From the NCBI GenBank assembly GCA_039583705.1, contig JAVKSM010000052.1, forward strand, positions 1 through 19,729: DNA of 19,729 nt, written 5' to 3'. Every line of letters starts with the position of its first letter. Within the stretch, counting starts at the first letter, position 1. A program made the translations under genes and the position numbers. This document shows positions 6,466 to 13,424 of the stretch, piece after piece. A model generated the notes under the pieces. That model was given only the letters and a program-made list of their open reading frames with translations. It was not told the DNA's origin and did no database searches. This stretch comes from JAVKSM01 sp039583705 (GTDB lineage Bacteria; Actinomycetota; Actinomycetes; Mycobacteriales; Pseudonocardiaceae).

Positions 6466-7598
6466 GAACCGACCGCTTCCAGCTCCCGCTCGATCGCCTT
6501 CGTCAGCCGGTCGCGCAGCTCGGGGACGCCGATGCGGGCGAGGATCTCGCCGAAGAACCCGCGTACCACCAAGCGTCGGGCCACATCTTCCGGGATTCCC
6601 CGGGACTGCAGGTAGAACAGCTGCTCGTCATCGAAGCGTCCGGTTGCGCTGGCATGCCCGGCTCCGGCGATCTCCCCGGTCTCGATCTCCAGGTTGGGCA
6701 CCGAGTCGGCGCGGGCCCCGTCGGAGAGGACGAGGTTGCGGTTGAGCTCAAAGGTGTCGGTGCCCTCGGCGGCGGCCCGGATGAGCACGTCCCCGATCCA
6801 CACCGTGTGTGCCCCCTCGCCCTGCAACGCACCTTTGTAGGTCACCTTGGAGCGGCAGTGCGATACCGCGTGGTCCACGAACAGCCGGTGCTCGAAGTGC
6901 TGGCCGGCGTCGGCGAAGTACAGCCCGGCGAGCTCGGCGTCCCCACCCTGGCCGCGGAAGCACACGGTCGGCGCGGACCGCACGAGGTCGCCGCCCAGGG
7001 TGACCTCCGTGGCCCGGAGCACCGCGTCGCGGCCGAGCGCGAAATGCCGGGCGGTGACGTGCACCGCGTCGTCGGCCCAGTCCTGCACCGCGACCAGCGT
7101 CAGCTTGGCGCCGTCGCCGAGCACCATCTCGACGTTGTCGGCGTAGGTTCCGCTGCCCACGTGGTCGAGGACGACGACGGCCTCGGCCAGCTCGGCCAGC
7201 CGGACCTGGACGTGACCGTATGCGGTCCTCCCCTCCCCCGGGCCGGTGACCGCGACCGTCACCGGTTCCGCGCTGACGCCGGCCAGGCTGACCATGGTCG
7301 CCTCGCGGAACCCTGACCAGGCCTGCGCCGCGACCCGATCGGCCGGGATACCGCCGTCGCCGAGCCGTGGGTCGTCGCGACCGACGGTCTCCACCAGCGC
7401 AGGCCCACTGACCTCGACGGCGGCCGGGGCGAGGGCGGCCACGCTGTCGTTGTGCAGCCCTCGCAACCGCCGCAGCGGCGTGAACCGCCACTCCTCCTCA
7501 CGCCCACCCGGGACCTCGAAAGCCTCGACGTCGTAGGAGGCGAACCGCGTGCCACGGGAGCTCACGGGGACCGTGAGCTCTTCAGGGACGGCCGTCAT
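6462..7598 (-). CDS. sufD: SufD, scaffold subunit of SufBCD
   Basis: 378 residues from ATG at 7598, one base after the sufB stop (TGACATG), with a GGAAGGGG stretch upstream inside sufB. SufD pairs with SufB through a right-handed beta-helix core and forms part of the site where the nascent cluster assembles. The C-terminal family motif is clear: EIAGAGHASATGRFDDEQLF (309-328), with His315 matching the histidine needed in E. coli SufD, then YLQSRGIPEDVARRLVVRGF (329-348). The N-terminal ~45 residues (EEEWRFTPLRRLRGL) are the usual entry helix. Length suits actinobacterial SufD (about 380-400). Confidence 0.94.
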   Translation of the reverse strand: MTAVPEELTVPVSSRGTRFASYDVEAFEVPGGREEEWRFTPLRRLRGLHNDSVAALAPAAVEVSGPALVETVGRDDPRLGDGGIPADRVAAQAWSGFREATMVSLAGVSAEPVTVAVTGPGEGRTAYGHVQVRLAELAEAVVVLDHVGSGTYADNVEMVLGDGAKLTLVAVQDWADDAVHVTARHFALGRDAVLRATEVTLGGDLVRSAPTVCFRGQGGDAELAGLYFADAGQHFEHRLFVDHAVSHCRSKVTYKGALQGEGAHTVWIGDVLIRAAAEGTDTFELNRNLVLSDGARADSVPNLEIETGEIAGAGHASATGRFDDEQLFYLQSRGIPEDVARRLVVRGFFGEILARIGVPELRDRLTKAIERELEAVGS

Positions 7599-7599
7599 G

Positions 7600-9060
7600 T
7601 CAGCCGACGGCCCCTTCCATCTGCAGCTCGATGAGCCGGTTGAGCTCGAGCGCGTACTCCATGGGCAGCTCCCTGGCGATCGGCTCCACGAAACCGCGGA
7701 CCACCATCGCCATCGCCTCGTCCTCGCTCAGGCCTCGGGACATGAGGTAGAAGAGCTGGTCCTCGCTGACCTTCGACACCGTAGCCTCGTGGCCCATCGA
7801 CACGTCGTCCTCGCGGATGTCCACATAGGGGTAGGTGTCGGAGCGGCTCACCGTGTCAACGAGCAGGGCGTCGCACTTGACCGTCGAGCGGGAGTGGTGG
7901 GCGCCCTTGTTCACCCGCACCAGGCCCCTGTAGGAGGTGCGGCCACCGCCGCGGGCCACCGACTTGGAAACGATCGTCGAGCTGGTGTGCGGCGCCAGGT
8001 GCAGCATCTTCGCACCCGCGTCCTGGTGCTGGCCCTCGCCGGCGAAGGCCAGCGAGAGCACCTCGCCCTTGGCGTGCTCGCCGGTGAGCCATACCGCGGG
8101 GTACTTCATGGTGACCTTGGAGCCGATGTTGCCGTCGATCCACTCCATCGTCGCCCCCGCCTCGGCCTTGGCCCGCTTGGTGACCAGGTTGTAGACGTTG
8201 TTCGACCAGTTCTGGATCGTCGTGTAACGGCACCGGCCGCCCGTCTTCACGACGATCTCGACCACTGCGGAGTGCAGTGAGTCGCTGGAGTAGATCGGAG
8301 CGGTGCAGCCCTCGACGTAGTGCACGTAGGCGTCCTCGTCGACAATGATCAGCGTGCGTTCGAACTGGCCCATGTTCTCGGTGTTGATCCGGAAGTAGGC
8401 CTGCAGCGGGATGTCGACGCGCACGCCCTTCGGCACGTAGATGAACGACCCGCCGGACCAGACCGCGGTGTTCAGCGCGGAGAACTTGTTGTCTCCCGCC
8501 GGGATGACCGAACCGAAGTACTCCTCGAACAGCTCCGGGTGTTCCCGCAGCCCGGTGTCGGTGTCGAGGAAGATCACGCCCCGGGCCTCAAGGTCATCGC
8601 GGATCTTGTGGTAGACGACCTCGGACTCGTACTGCGCGGCCACCCCGGCGATCAGCCGCTCCTTCTCCGCCTCGGGGATGCCGAGCTTGTCGTAGGTGTT
8701 CCTGATGTCGGCGGGCAGCTCGTCCCAGCTCGCGGCCTGCTTCTCGGTGGAGCGCACAAAATACTTGATGTTGTCGAAGTCGATGCCGGACAGGTCGGAG
8801 CCCCACCGCGGCAATGGCTTGCGGTTGAACAGCCGCAGCCCCTTGAGCCGCTCGCCGAGCATCCATTCCGGCTCGCCCTTCTTCCCGGAGATGTCCCGCA
8901 CGACGTCCTCGGACAGGCCCCGGCGGGCGCTGGCGCCCGCGACGTCGGGGTCGGCCCAGCCGAACTGGTAGCGGCCGAGCGCTGCGAGCGTCTCCTCCTG
9001 CGACGGCGGGGCAAGTGCCTCGGCGATGTCGACGGTCATCCGCTGCGCGGAGGTGGTCAT
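7600..9060 (-). CDS. sufB: SufB, main scaffold protein for Fe-S cluster assembly
   Basis: 486 residues from ATG at 9060, which overlaps the sufR stop in ATGA and has GGAAAGG about eight bases upstream. The frame stays open further upstream, but that part is the shadow of sufR. SufB forms the SufB-SufC2-SufD complex on which the cluster is built. Landmarks are YVEGCTAPIYSSDSLHSA (248-265, Cys252), TTIQNWSNNVYNL (280-292), RSTVKCDALL (391-400, Cys396, matching the essential E. coli Cys405) and the C-terminal MGHEATVSKVSEDQLFYLMS (422-441). Length matches intein-free SufB. The peptide is continuous through Cys252, the site where M. tuberculosis SufB carries an intein, so none is present here. 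Confidence 0.97.
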   Translation of the reverse strand: MTTSAQRMTVDIAEALAPPSQEETLAALGRYQFGWADPDVAGASARRGLSEDVVRDISGKKGEPEWMLGERLKGLRLFNRKPLPRWGSDLSGIDFDNIKYFVRSTEKQAASWDELPADIRNTYDKLGIPEAEKERLIAGVAAQYESEVVYHKIRDDLEARGVIFLDTDTGLREHPELFEEYFGSVIPAGDNKFSALNTAVWSGGSFIYVPKGVRVDIPLQAYFRINTENMGQFERTLIIVDEDAYVHYVEGCTAPIYSSDSLHSAVVEIVVKTGGRCRYTTIQNWSNNVYNLVTKRAKAEAGATMEWIDGNIGSKVTMKYPAVWLTGEHAKGEVLSLAFAGEGQHQDAGAKMLHLAPHTSSTIVSKSVARGGGRTSYRGLVRVNKGAHHSRSTVKCDALLVDTVSRSDTYPYVDIREDDVSMGHEATVSKVSEDQLFYLMSRGLSEDEAMAMVVRGFVEPIARELPMEYALELNRLIELQMEGAVG

Positions 9061-9914
9061 GCGCGCTGCCTTTCCTTCGGGGTGGTGGTCGTGGGGGTTG
9101 CCCTCCGCGGGACCGGAGCCGCCAGGGTCCCGGTACCCGGAACATGGGTGGTGCACGCGGCATCGCCCCGCGCGATCGTGGCCAGCCGCTGGACGTGGGT
9201 GCCGAGCAGAACGGCGAAGGCCGCCGTCTCCGCCTCGCACAGTTGAGGGAACTCGGCGGCGACGTGGGCCACCGGGCAGTGGTGCTGGCAGAGCTGCTCG
9301 CCGGCCCCGGCACGCCGGGTCGACGCGGCGTAGCCCTCCCGCGACAACGCGTCGGCCAACGCCCGCGCTCGCTCGAGGGGCCCCTGACGAGCCGTGACGG
9401 CCTCGCGGTGCCCGTCGACGAGCGCGGCGACCCGCTGTTCGGCGAACGCACGGACGGCGCCTTCCCCACCGGTCTCGGCGAGGAAGCGCAGCGCGGCGAC
9501 GGCCAGGCCGTCATAACCGTGGCCGAAGCGGACCCTGCCGGCCTCGGTGAGCAGGTGCAACCGGGCGGGACGGCCGCGGCGCCGCTGGCTCCGTGCCGGA
9601 GCCTCCCGGGTGGCGACCTCGCCGCCGGCCACCAAGGCGTCCAGATGCCGGCGGACCGCGGCCGCGGACAGCCCCAGCCGCCGTGCGATCGTGGCCGTGG
9701 TCGACGGGCCCTCCTCGAGCAGCAGCCGGGCCACCGCCTCCCGGGTACCTGCCTCCGGGGCGGCCGGTCCCGGCGCGACCAGCCGGGCGCCGGCCAGGCC
9801 TGTGCCTATCGACCCCGTGACCGCCGGCCCTGTGCCGGGCGGCTCGGCGATGGGGTGCTCGGCCGTGGCCGGCGCCCGCAGCGCCGCCCGGTCGGTCGAG
9901 GCCTTGGTTTTCAC
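9057..9914 (-). CDS. sufR: SufR, Fe-S-binding repressor of the suf operon
   Basis: 285 residues from GTG at 9914. An in-frame TAA lies seven codons upstream with no start codon between, so this is the most upstream start possible. The first ~55 residues are low-complexity, rich in Ala, Pro and Gly. A winged helix-turn-helix follows (EAVARLLLEEGPSTTATIARRLGLSAAAVRRHLDALV, 59-95, then the wing RRRGRPARLHLLTEAGR). The C-terminal half has four cysteines: 209 and 213 in LCQHHCPVAH, 226 in FPQLCEAE, and 254. Several of these should bind the Fe-S cluster. Cluster-bound SufR represses; loss of the cluster frees the operon. It is the first gene of the operon and its start codon lies at the edge of a SufR-type operator, so it should repress itself. 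Confidence 0.92.
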   Translation of the reverse strand: MKTKASTDRAALRAPATAEHPIAEPPGTGPAVTGSIGTGLAGARLVAPGPAAPEAGTREAVARLLLEEGPSTTATIARRLGLSAAAVRRHLDALVAGGEVATREAPARSQRRRGRPARLHLLTEAGRVRFGHGYDGLAVAALRFLAETGGEGAVRAFAEQRVAALVDGHREAVTARQGPLERARALADALSREGYAASTRRAGAGEQLCQHHCPVAHVAAEFPQLCEAETAAFAVLLGTHVQRLATIARGDAACTTHVPGTGTLAAPVPRRATPTTTTPKERQRA

Positions 9915-9927
9915 AACACCAGTGTTG
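9914..9927. promoter_or_regulatory. SufR-type operator (CAAC-N6-GTTG)
   Basis: CAACACCAGTGTTG is an inverted repeat with perfect 6-bp arms (CAACAC/GTGTTG) around a 2-bp centre. It matches CAAC-N6-GTTG, the operator form described for cyanobacterial SufR. It touches the sufR GTG start (9912-9914) and should cover the transcription start, so bound SufR would block initiation of the whole operon. Confidence 0.75.
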
Positions 9928-9940
9928 CGTATTTAGGCGG
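9928..9940 (-). promoter_or_regulatory. Possible -10 region of the suf operon promoter
   Basis: On the minus strand TAAATA (complement of 9930-9935) lies about fifteen bases before the sufR GTG. A start 6-8 bases downstream would fall inside the operator and leave a leader of under ten bases. No -35 box is recognisable. Confidence 0.4.
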
Positions 9941-10003
9941 CCAGGGCAAAGGTAGCTCCCCGGCCGGGTGATCGTGCTCACCGTGAGGGCGCCCGGGAAC
10001 ACG

Positions 10004-10033
10004 ACCCGTGGCGCCCGATCGGGCGCCACGGGT
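10004..10033. repeat. 30-bp perfect palindrome between sufR and mptB
   Basis: The arm ACCCGTGGCGCCCGA (10004-10018) is followed at once by its exact reverse complement (10019-10033), with no spacer. It lies between the divergent sufR and mptB promoters, about 29 bp upstream of the mptB -10 box. Its place at two 5' ends and the lack of a T-run argue against an intrinsic terminator. It could be a dimeric-regulator site or a cruciform/insulator element. Confidence 0.8.
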
Positions 10034-10061
10034 GCCGGCAATGTGGACACTGGAGCCTGAT

Positions 10062-10073
10062 TAGGCTCGCGCC
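10062..10073 (+). promoter_or_regulatory. mptB leaderless promoter -10 box
   Basis: TAGGCT (10062-10067) lies six bases before the mptB GTG at 10074, so the transcript probably starts at or next to the start codon. There is no Shine-Dalgarno site. The -35 region is not recognisable. Confidence 0.6.
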
Positions 10074-11639
10074 GTGGCGGCACCGAGCGCGACCGCGACG
10101 GAGTGCAGCCCGGTCCCTCTCCCGGCCGCGGCCCCGGTGCCGTCGACGAGCGGCTTGCTCGACGTCGGGGACAGGCGCCGGCTCGGGCACGTACGTCGCT
10201 TCGGCACTGCGGGTGCCCTGCTGCTGGCGGTCGCCGCGCTCGGCGCGGGCGCCGTGCCGGCGCCCGCGGACAACCCATTGCTCGGGTTACGGCTGCTGGG
10301 CCTGCCGGCCCGGATGCCGACCGTCTCGCTCACCCTGGCTTATGCGGGCATGGCGATGGTGGTTTTCGGCTGGCTGTGGCTGGGTCGGTTGGACCGACCC
10401 GGATGGTCGGTGTCGCGCCGCCAGTTGCAGCGCACCACGGTCATGTGGGCGGTGCCGCTCGCGGTGGCGCCGCCGCTGTTCAGCGACGACGTTTACAGCT
10501 ACCTGGCCCAGAGCGAGATCACCTCCCGCGGGCTCGACCCGTACCTGCTGGGCCCGGCCCAGGCGCTGGGCGTGAACAACCCGCTGACGGTGAGCGTCTC
10601 GACCGTCTGGCGCAACACGCCCGCCCCCTACGGGCCGGTGTTCCTCACGCTCGGGCGGGCGGTGAGCTGGGTCGCGGGCACCGACGTGGTGCTCGGTGTG
10701 CTGCTGGAGCGGGTGTTGGCGCTGGCGGGCCTCGTCCTCGTCGTCTGGGCGCTGCCGCGGTTGGCCAGCCGCTTCGGAGTCGAGCCGGTACGGGCGCTGT
10801 GGCTGGGGGCGGCCAACCCGCTCGTGCTCTTCCACCTCGTCAGCGGGGCGCACAACGAGGCGCTCATGCTCGGTCTGATGCTCGCCGGGCTCGAGCTCGG
10901 ACTGGCCCGCGGCGCCTGGCTGGGCGCAGTGGTGATCACACTCGCCGCCGCCGTGAAGCTCCCGGCGGGGTTGGCGCTCGCCTTTCTCGCCGGTCACGGC
11001 GCGCGCGTTTCGGGTGGTCGGCCGAGGCAGGTCGTGCGGGCGGCCGGGGGCGTCGGGGGCCTGGCCGTGGCCGTGATGGCCCTGGCGAGCTTCGGCAGCG
11101 GGCTCGGCCTGGGTTGGATCCGCGCCCTGGACGTCCCCGACCAGGTGCGTAGCTGGATCTCGGTACCCACCGAACTGGGCGTGGCCAGCGGTGGCCTCGG
11201 AGTCCTGGCCGGCGTCGGGAACCACACCGACGCGATCCTCGCGCTCACCCAGGCACTCGGGTTGACCGCGGCCGGGGTCGTGTGCTGCTGGATGCTGGTC
11301 GCGGTGCTGCGGGGGCGGGTGGGGCTGCTCACCGGCCTGGGTGTCGCCCTCGGTGCCCTGGTGCTGTTCGGGCCGGCGCTGCAGCCGTGGTACCTGCTGT
11401 GGGCGGCGCTGCCGCTGGCCGCGGCCGCCGATTCCTCCCGGTACCGCCGGTGGGCGGTGGCCCTGTCGGTCGTGCTCGCCGTGCTGCTGCCACCCACCGG
11501 CGCGAACTTCGACTTCCGCTCCTACCAGCTTCCGATGGCGATCGTCGCCGCCGGGCTCGCCGTCGTGGCGCCGCTGTACCTGGTTCGGAAACACATCCCC
11601 CGGGTGAGCGCCGCCCGGCCGCCGGGCGTGCCCGGCTAG
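10074..11639 (+). CDS. mptB: MptB, polyprenol-phosphomannose-dependent alpha-1,6-mannosyltransferase
   Basis: 521 residues from GTG at 10074, chosen because a TAGGCT -10 box sits six bases upstream. This GT-C family membrane enzyme adds alpha-1,6-mannose from polyprenyl-phosphomannose when the lipomannan/lipoarabinomannan core begins. A ~40-residue cytoplasmic leader is followed by about a dozen hydrophobic segments. The catalytic loop after the second membrane segment has PLFSDDVYSYLAQ (134-146; Asp138, Asp139), typical of MptA/MptB. Later landmarks are RNTPAPYGPVFLTLGR, NPLVLFHLVSGAHNEALMLG and LQPWYLLWA. Position supports the call: M. tuberculosis mptB (Rv1459c) is likewise divergent from sufR (Rv1460). 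It may be co-transcribed with the ABC exporter genes that follow. Confidence 0.9.
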   Translation: MAAPSATATECSPVPLPAAAPVPSTSGLLDVGDRRRLGHVRRFGTAGALLLAVAALGAGAVPAPADNPLLGLRLLGLPARMPTVSLTLAYAGMAMVVFGWLWLGRLDRPGWSVSRRQLQRTTVMWAVPLAVAPPLFSDDVYSYLAQSEITSRGLDPYLLGPAQALGVNNPLTVSVSTVWRNTPAPYGPVFLTLGRAVSWVAGTDVVLGVLLERVLALAGLVLVVWALPRLASRFGVEPVRALWLGAANPLVLFHLVSGAHNEALMLGLMLAGLELGLARGAWLGAVVITLAAAVKLPAGLALAFLAGHGARVSGGRPRQVVRAAGGVGGLAVAVMALASFGSGLGLGWIRALDVPDQVRSWISVPTELGVASGGLGVLAGVGNHTDAILALTQALGLTAAGVVCCWMLVAVLRGRVGLLTGLGVALGALVLFGPALQPWYLLWAALPLAAAADSSRYRRWAVALSVVLAVLLPPTGANFDFRSYQLPMAIVAAGLAVVAPLYLVRKHIPRVSAARPPGVPG

Positions 11640-11648
11640 GCTCTTGCC
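11637..11648 (+). promoter_or_regulatory. Leaderless promoter -10 box for the ABC exporter
   Basis: TAGGCT (11637-11642) overlaps the mptB stop codon and lies six bases before the GTG at 11649. The box and spacing are the same as before mptB. It could start a separate leaderless transcript inside the gene cluster. Confidence 0.55.
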
Positions 11649-12584
11649 GTGGGAACCGACTGCCAACGACTGGCCGTCGAGGTGCGGGGCCTGGTCAAGC
11701 GGTACGGCTCTCAGGTCGCTGTGGCCGGGCTGGACCTGCGGCTCGCCACCGGCACCGTGCTGGCCCTGCTGGGCCCCAACGGCGCCGGCAAGACCACGAC
11801 GGTGGAGGTGTGCGAGGGCTTCCTGCGTCCGGACGCCGGCCAGGTGCGGGTGCTCGGGCTGGATCCCGCCGGACAGCCGGAGCGGCTGCGGCCGCGGATC
11901 GGTGTCATGCCTCAAGGGGGCGGCGCCTATCCAGGGGTGCGGGCCGCCGAGATGCTGCGGTTGGTGGCTGCCTGCGCGGCACGTCCGCTCGACGTCGACT
12001 GGCTGCTCGGTGTGCTCGGTCTGGACCGGGCGGTGAGAACCCCGTTCAAGCGGCTGTCGGGTGGCCAGCAGCAGCGGCTGGCGCTGGCTTGTGCCCTGGT
12101 GGGACGCCCCGAGCTGGTGTTCCTCGACGAGCCGACCGCCGGGATGGACCCGCAGGGGCGGCGGCTGGTCTGGGAGCTCATCGCCACACTGCGCGCCGAC
12201 GGCGTTTCGGTGCTGCTCACGACCCACCTCATGCAGGAGGCCGAAGCGCTGGCCGACCACGTCGTCATCATCGACGCCGGCCGGGTGGTCGCCGAGGGCT
12301 CCCCCCGGGAGCTCACCGCGTGCGGTGCCTGTCAACAGCTCCGGTTCCATGCCGAAGCCGGGATGGACGTGCGGCAGCTTGCCGCGGAACTACCCGAGGG
12401 CTACCACACCGAGGAGACCGACGCCGGCCGCTACCTCGTCCGAGGCGTGATCGACCCACACGTACTGTCCGTGGTGACTTCGTGGTGCGCCCGGCAGGGC
12501 GTACTCGCCGACGAGCTGCGGGTGGCGCGGCGCAGCCTGGAGGACGTGTTCCTCGAGCTCACCGGGCGGGAGCTGCGGATGTGA
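11649..12584 (+). CDS. ABC-2 type exporter, ATP-binding protein
   Basis: 311 residues from GTG at 11649. The N-terminal ~220 residues are a complete ABC ATPase of the DrrA/CcmA-like group: Walker A GPNGAGKTT (42-50), Q-loop at VMPQGG (86-91), signature RLSGGQQQR (135-143), Walker B LVFLDEPTAGMDPQ (156-169) and switch His193 in LLTTHLMQEAEALADH. The C-terminal ~90 residues form a variable domain ending SLEDVFLELTGREL, usual for ABC-2 ATPases. It powers the permease encoded next, whose start overlaps its stop in GTGA. The pair matches Rv1458c-Rv1457c by position, between mptB and ctaA. The substrate is unknown. Its conserved place next to heme A synthase suggests a link to cytochrome oxidase or heme, which is inference. 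Confidence 0.92.
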   Translation: MGTDCQRLAVEVRGLVKRYGSQVAVAGLDLRLATGTVLALLGPNGAGKTTTVEVCEGFLRPDAGQVRVLGLDPAGQPERLRPRIGVMPQGGGAYPGVRAAEMLRLVAACAARPLDVDWLLGVLGLDRAVRTPFKRLSGGQQQRLALACALVGRPELVFLDEPTAGMDPQGRRLVWELIATLRADGVSVLLTTHLMQEAEALADHVVIIDAGRVVAEGSPRELTACGACQQLRFHAEAGMDVRQLAAELPEGYHTEETDAGRYLVRGVIDPHVLSVVTSWCARQGVLADELRVARRSLEDVFLELTGRELRM

Positions 12585-13357
12585 CCCTGTTCCCGGCCGG
12601 CACGTTCCATCCGGCACCCGGCCGCGGCCGGCTGGGACGGATGCTGGTGACCCAGACCCGCACCGAGCTGGTGCTCACCCTGCGCAACGCCGAGCAGGCA
12701 CTGCTCACCCTCGTCATCCCGATCACGCTGCTCGTCGGCCTCACCGTGATCGACGTGGTGGCGCTGCCAGCTCCCCGCGTGGCCTCCGTGGTGCCATCGG
12801 TGTTCGCGCTGGCGGTGATGTCGACCGCATTCACCGGCCAGGCGATCGCGCTCGGCTTCGACCGCCGCTACGGGGTGATCAAGCGGCTGGCGGCGACCGC
12901 GCTGCCGCGGTGGCTGCTCGTCGCCGGGCGGCTGGGCGCGGTGCTCGGGGTCGTGGTGCTGCAGCTCGTGGCGCTCGGCGCGATCGGCGCGGCGCTCGAT
13001 TGGCGGCCCGCGCTGGCCGGGGTCGGCTGGGCGCTGCTGCTCGTGCTGCTGGGAACCGCCGCGTTCGGCGGGCTCGGGCTGCTGCTGGGCGGTTCGCTGC
13101 GCGCCGAGGTGGTGCTCGCGGTGGCCAACCTCGTGTGGTTCGTGCTGCTGCTCGGCGGCGGGATCGTGGTGCCGGCCTCCCAACTGCCCGGGCCACTGGG
13201 TGGGATCGTCGGCTTCCTGCCGTCCGGTGCGCTGGTGGCCGGGCTGCGCACCGCCCTGGTCGCCGGGGCAGCCCCAGGCCTCACCCCGGTGCTCGTGCTC
13301 GTCGGGTGGGCGGCGGCCTCCGGCGCCCTGGCCGCCGGCACCGTGAAGCTGTCCTGA
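12581..13357 (+). CDS. ABC-2 type exporter, permease subunit
   Basis: 258 residues from GTG at 12581, sharing GTGA with the ATPase stop and preceded by GGGAG about eight bases upstream. The frame is open far upstream, but that part is the shadow of mptB and the ATPase gene. It begins with a ~30-residue cytoplasmic segment (MLVTQTRTELVLTLRNAEQ) typical of ABC-2 permeases. About six membrane helices follow, starting LLTLVIPITLLVGLTVI. The middle has AFTGQAIALGFDRRYGVIKR, the usual cytoplasmic coupling region, and the late part IVGFLPSGALVAGLRTAL is the conserved ABC-2 tail. The translational overlap suggests fixed stoichiometry with the ATPase. The substrate is unknown. Confidence 0.88.
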   Translation: MTLFPAGTFHPAPGRGRLGRMLVTQTRTELVLTLRNAEQALLTLVIPITLLVGLTVIDVVALPAPRVASVVPSVFALAVMSTAFTGQAIALGFDRRYGVIKRLAATALPRWLLVAGRLGAVLGVVVLQLVALGAIGAALDWRPALAGVGWALLLVLLGTAAFGGLGLLLGGSLRAEVVLAVANLVWFVLLLGGGIVVPASQLPGPLGGIVGFLPSGALVAGLRTALVAGAAPGLTPVLVLVGWAAASGALAAGTVKLS

Positions 13358-13410
13358 CCCCACGACGGGCGCTGACCTCGACGCGCCCCCCGGTGCCGGA
13401 GGCAGCCGGA

Positions 13411-13424
13411 TAGCATCGACCCCT
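13411..13424 (+). promoter_or_regulatory. ctaA promoter -10 box
   Basis: TAGCAT (13411-13416) lies eight bases before the ctaA GTG at 13425, giving a leaderless or nearly leaderless transcript. No Shine-Dalgarno site precedes ctaA. The -35 region is not recognisable. Confidence 0.5.

Noticed and set aside
5424..7316. 630-codon plus-strand open frame opposite sufS, sufC and sufD
   Set aside because: It spans three conserved minus-strand genes and their junctions and has no recognisable motif; the open frame follows from GC-rich codon bias.
7600..9060. Possible intein in SufB
   Set aside because: M. tuberculosis SufB carries an intein at Cys252, but here the peptide runs uninterrupted through YVEGCTAP and the protein has normal intein-free length.
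9977..9987. Short inverted repeat CTCAC-C-GTGAG in the sufR-mptB gap
   Set aside because: Arms of only five bases around a single base are expected by chance in DNA of this composition; the nearby 30-bp palindrome is far stronger.
10287..12350. 687-codon open frame on the minus strand across mptB and the ABC ATPase gene
   Set aside because: Composition is dominated by Gln, His, Arg and Pro, it crosses the boundary of two well-supported genes, and no motif is visible; a shadow frame.
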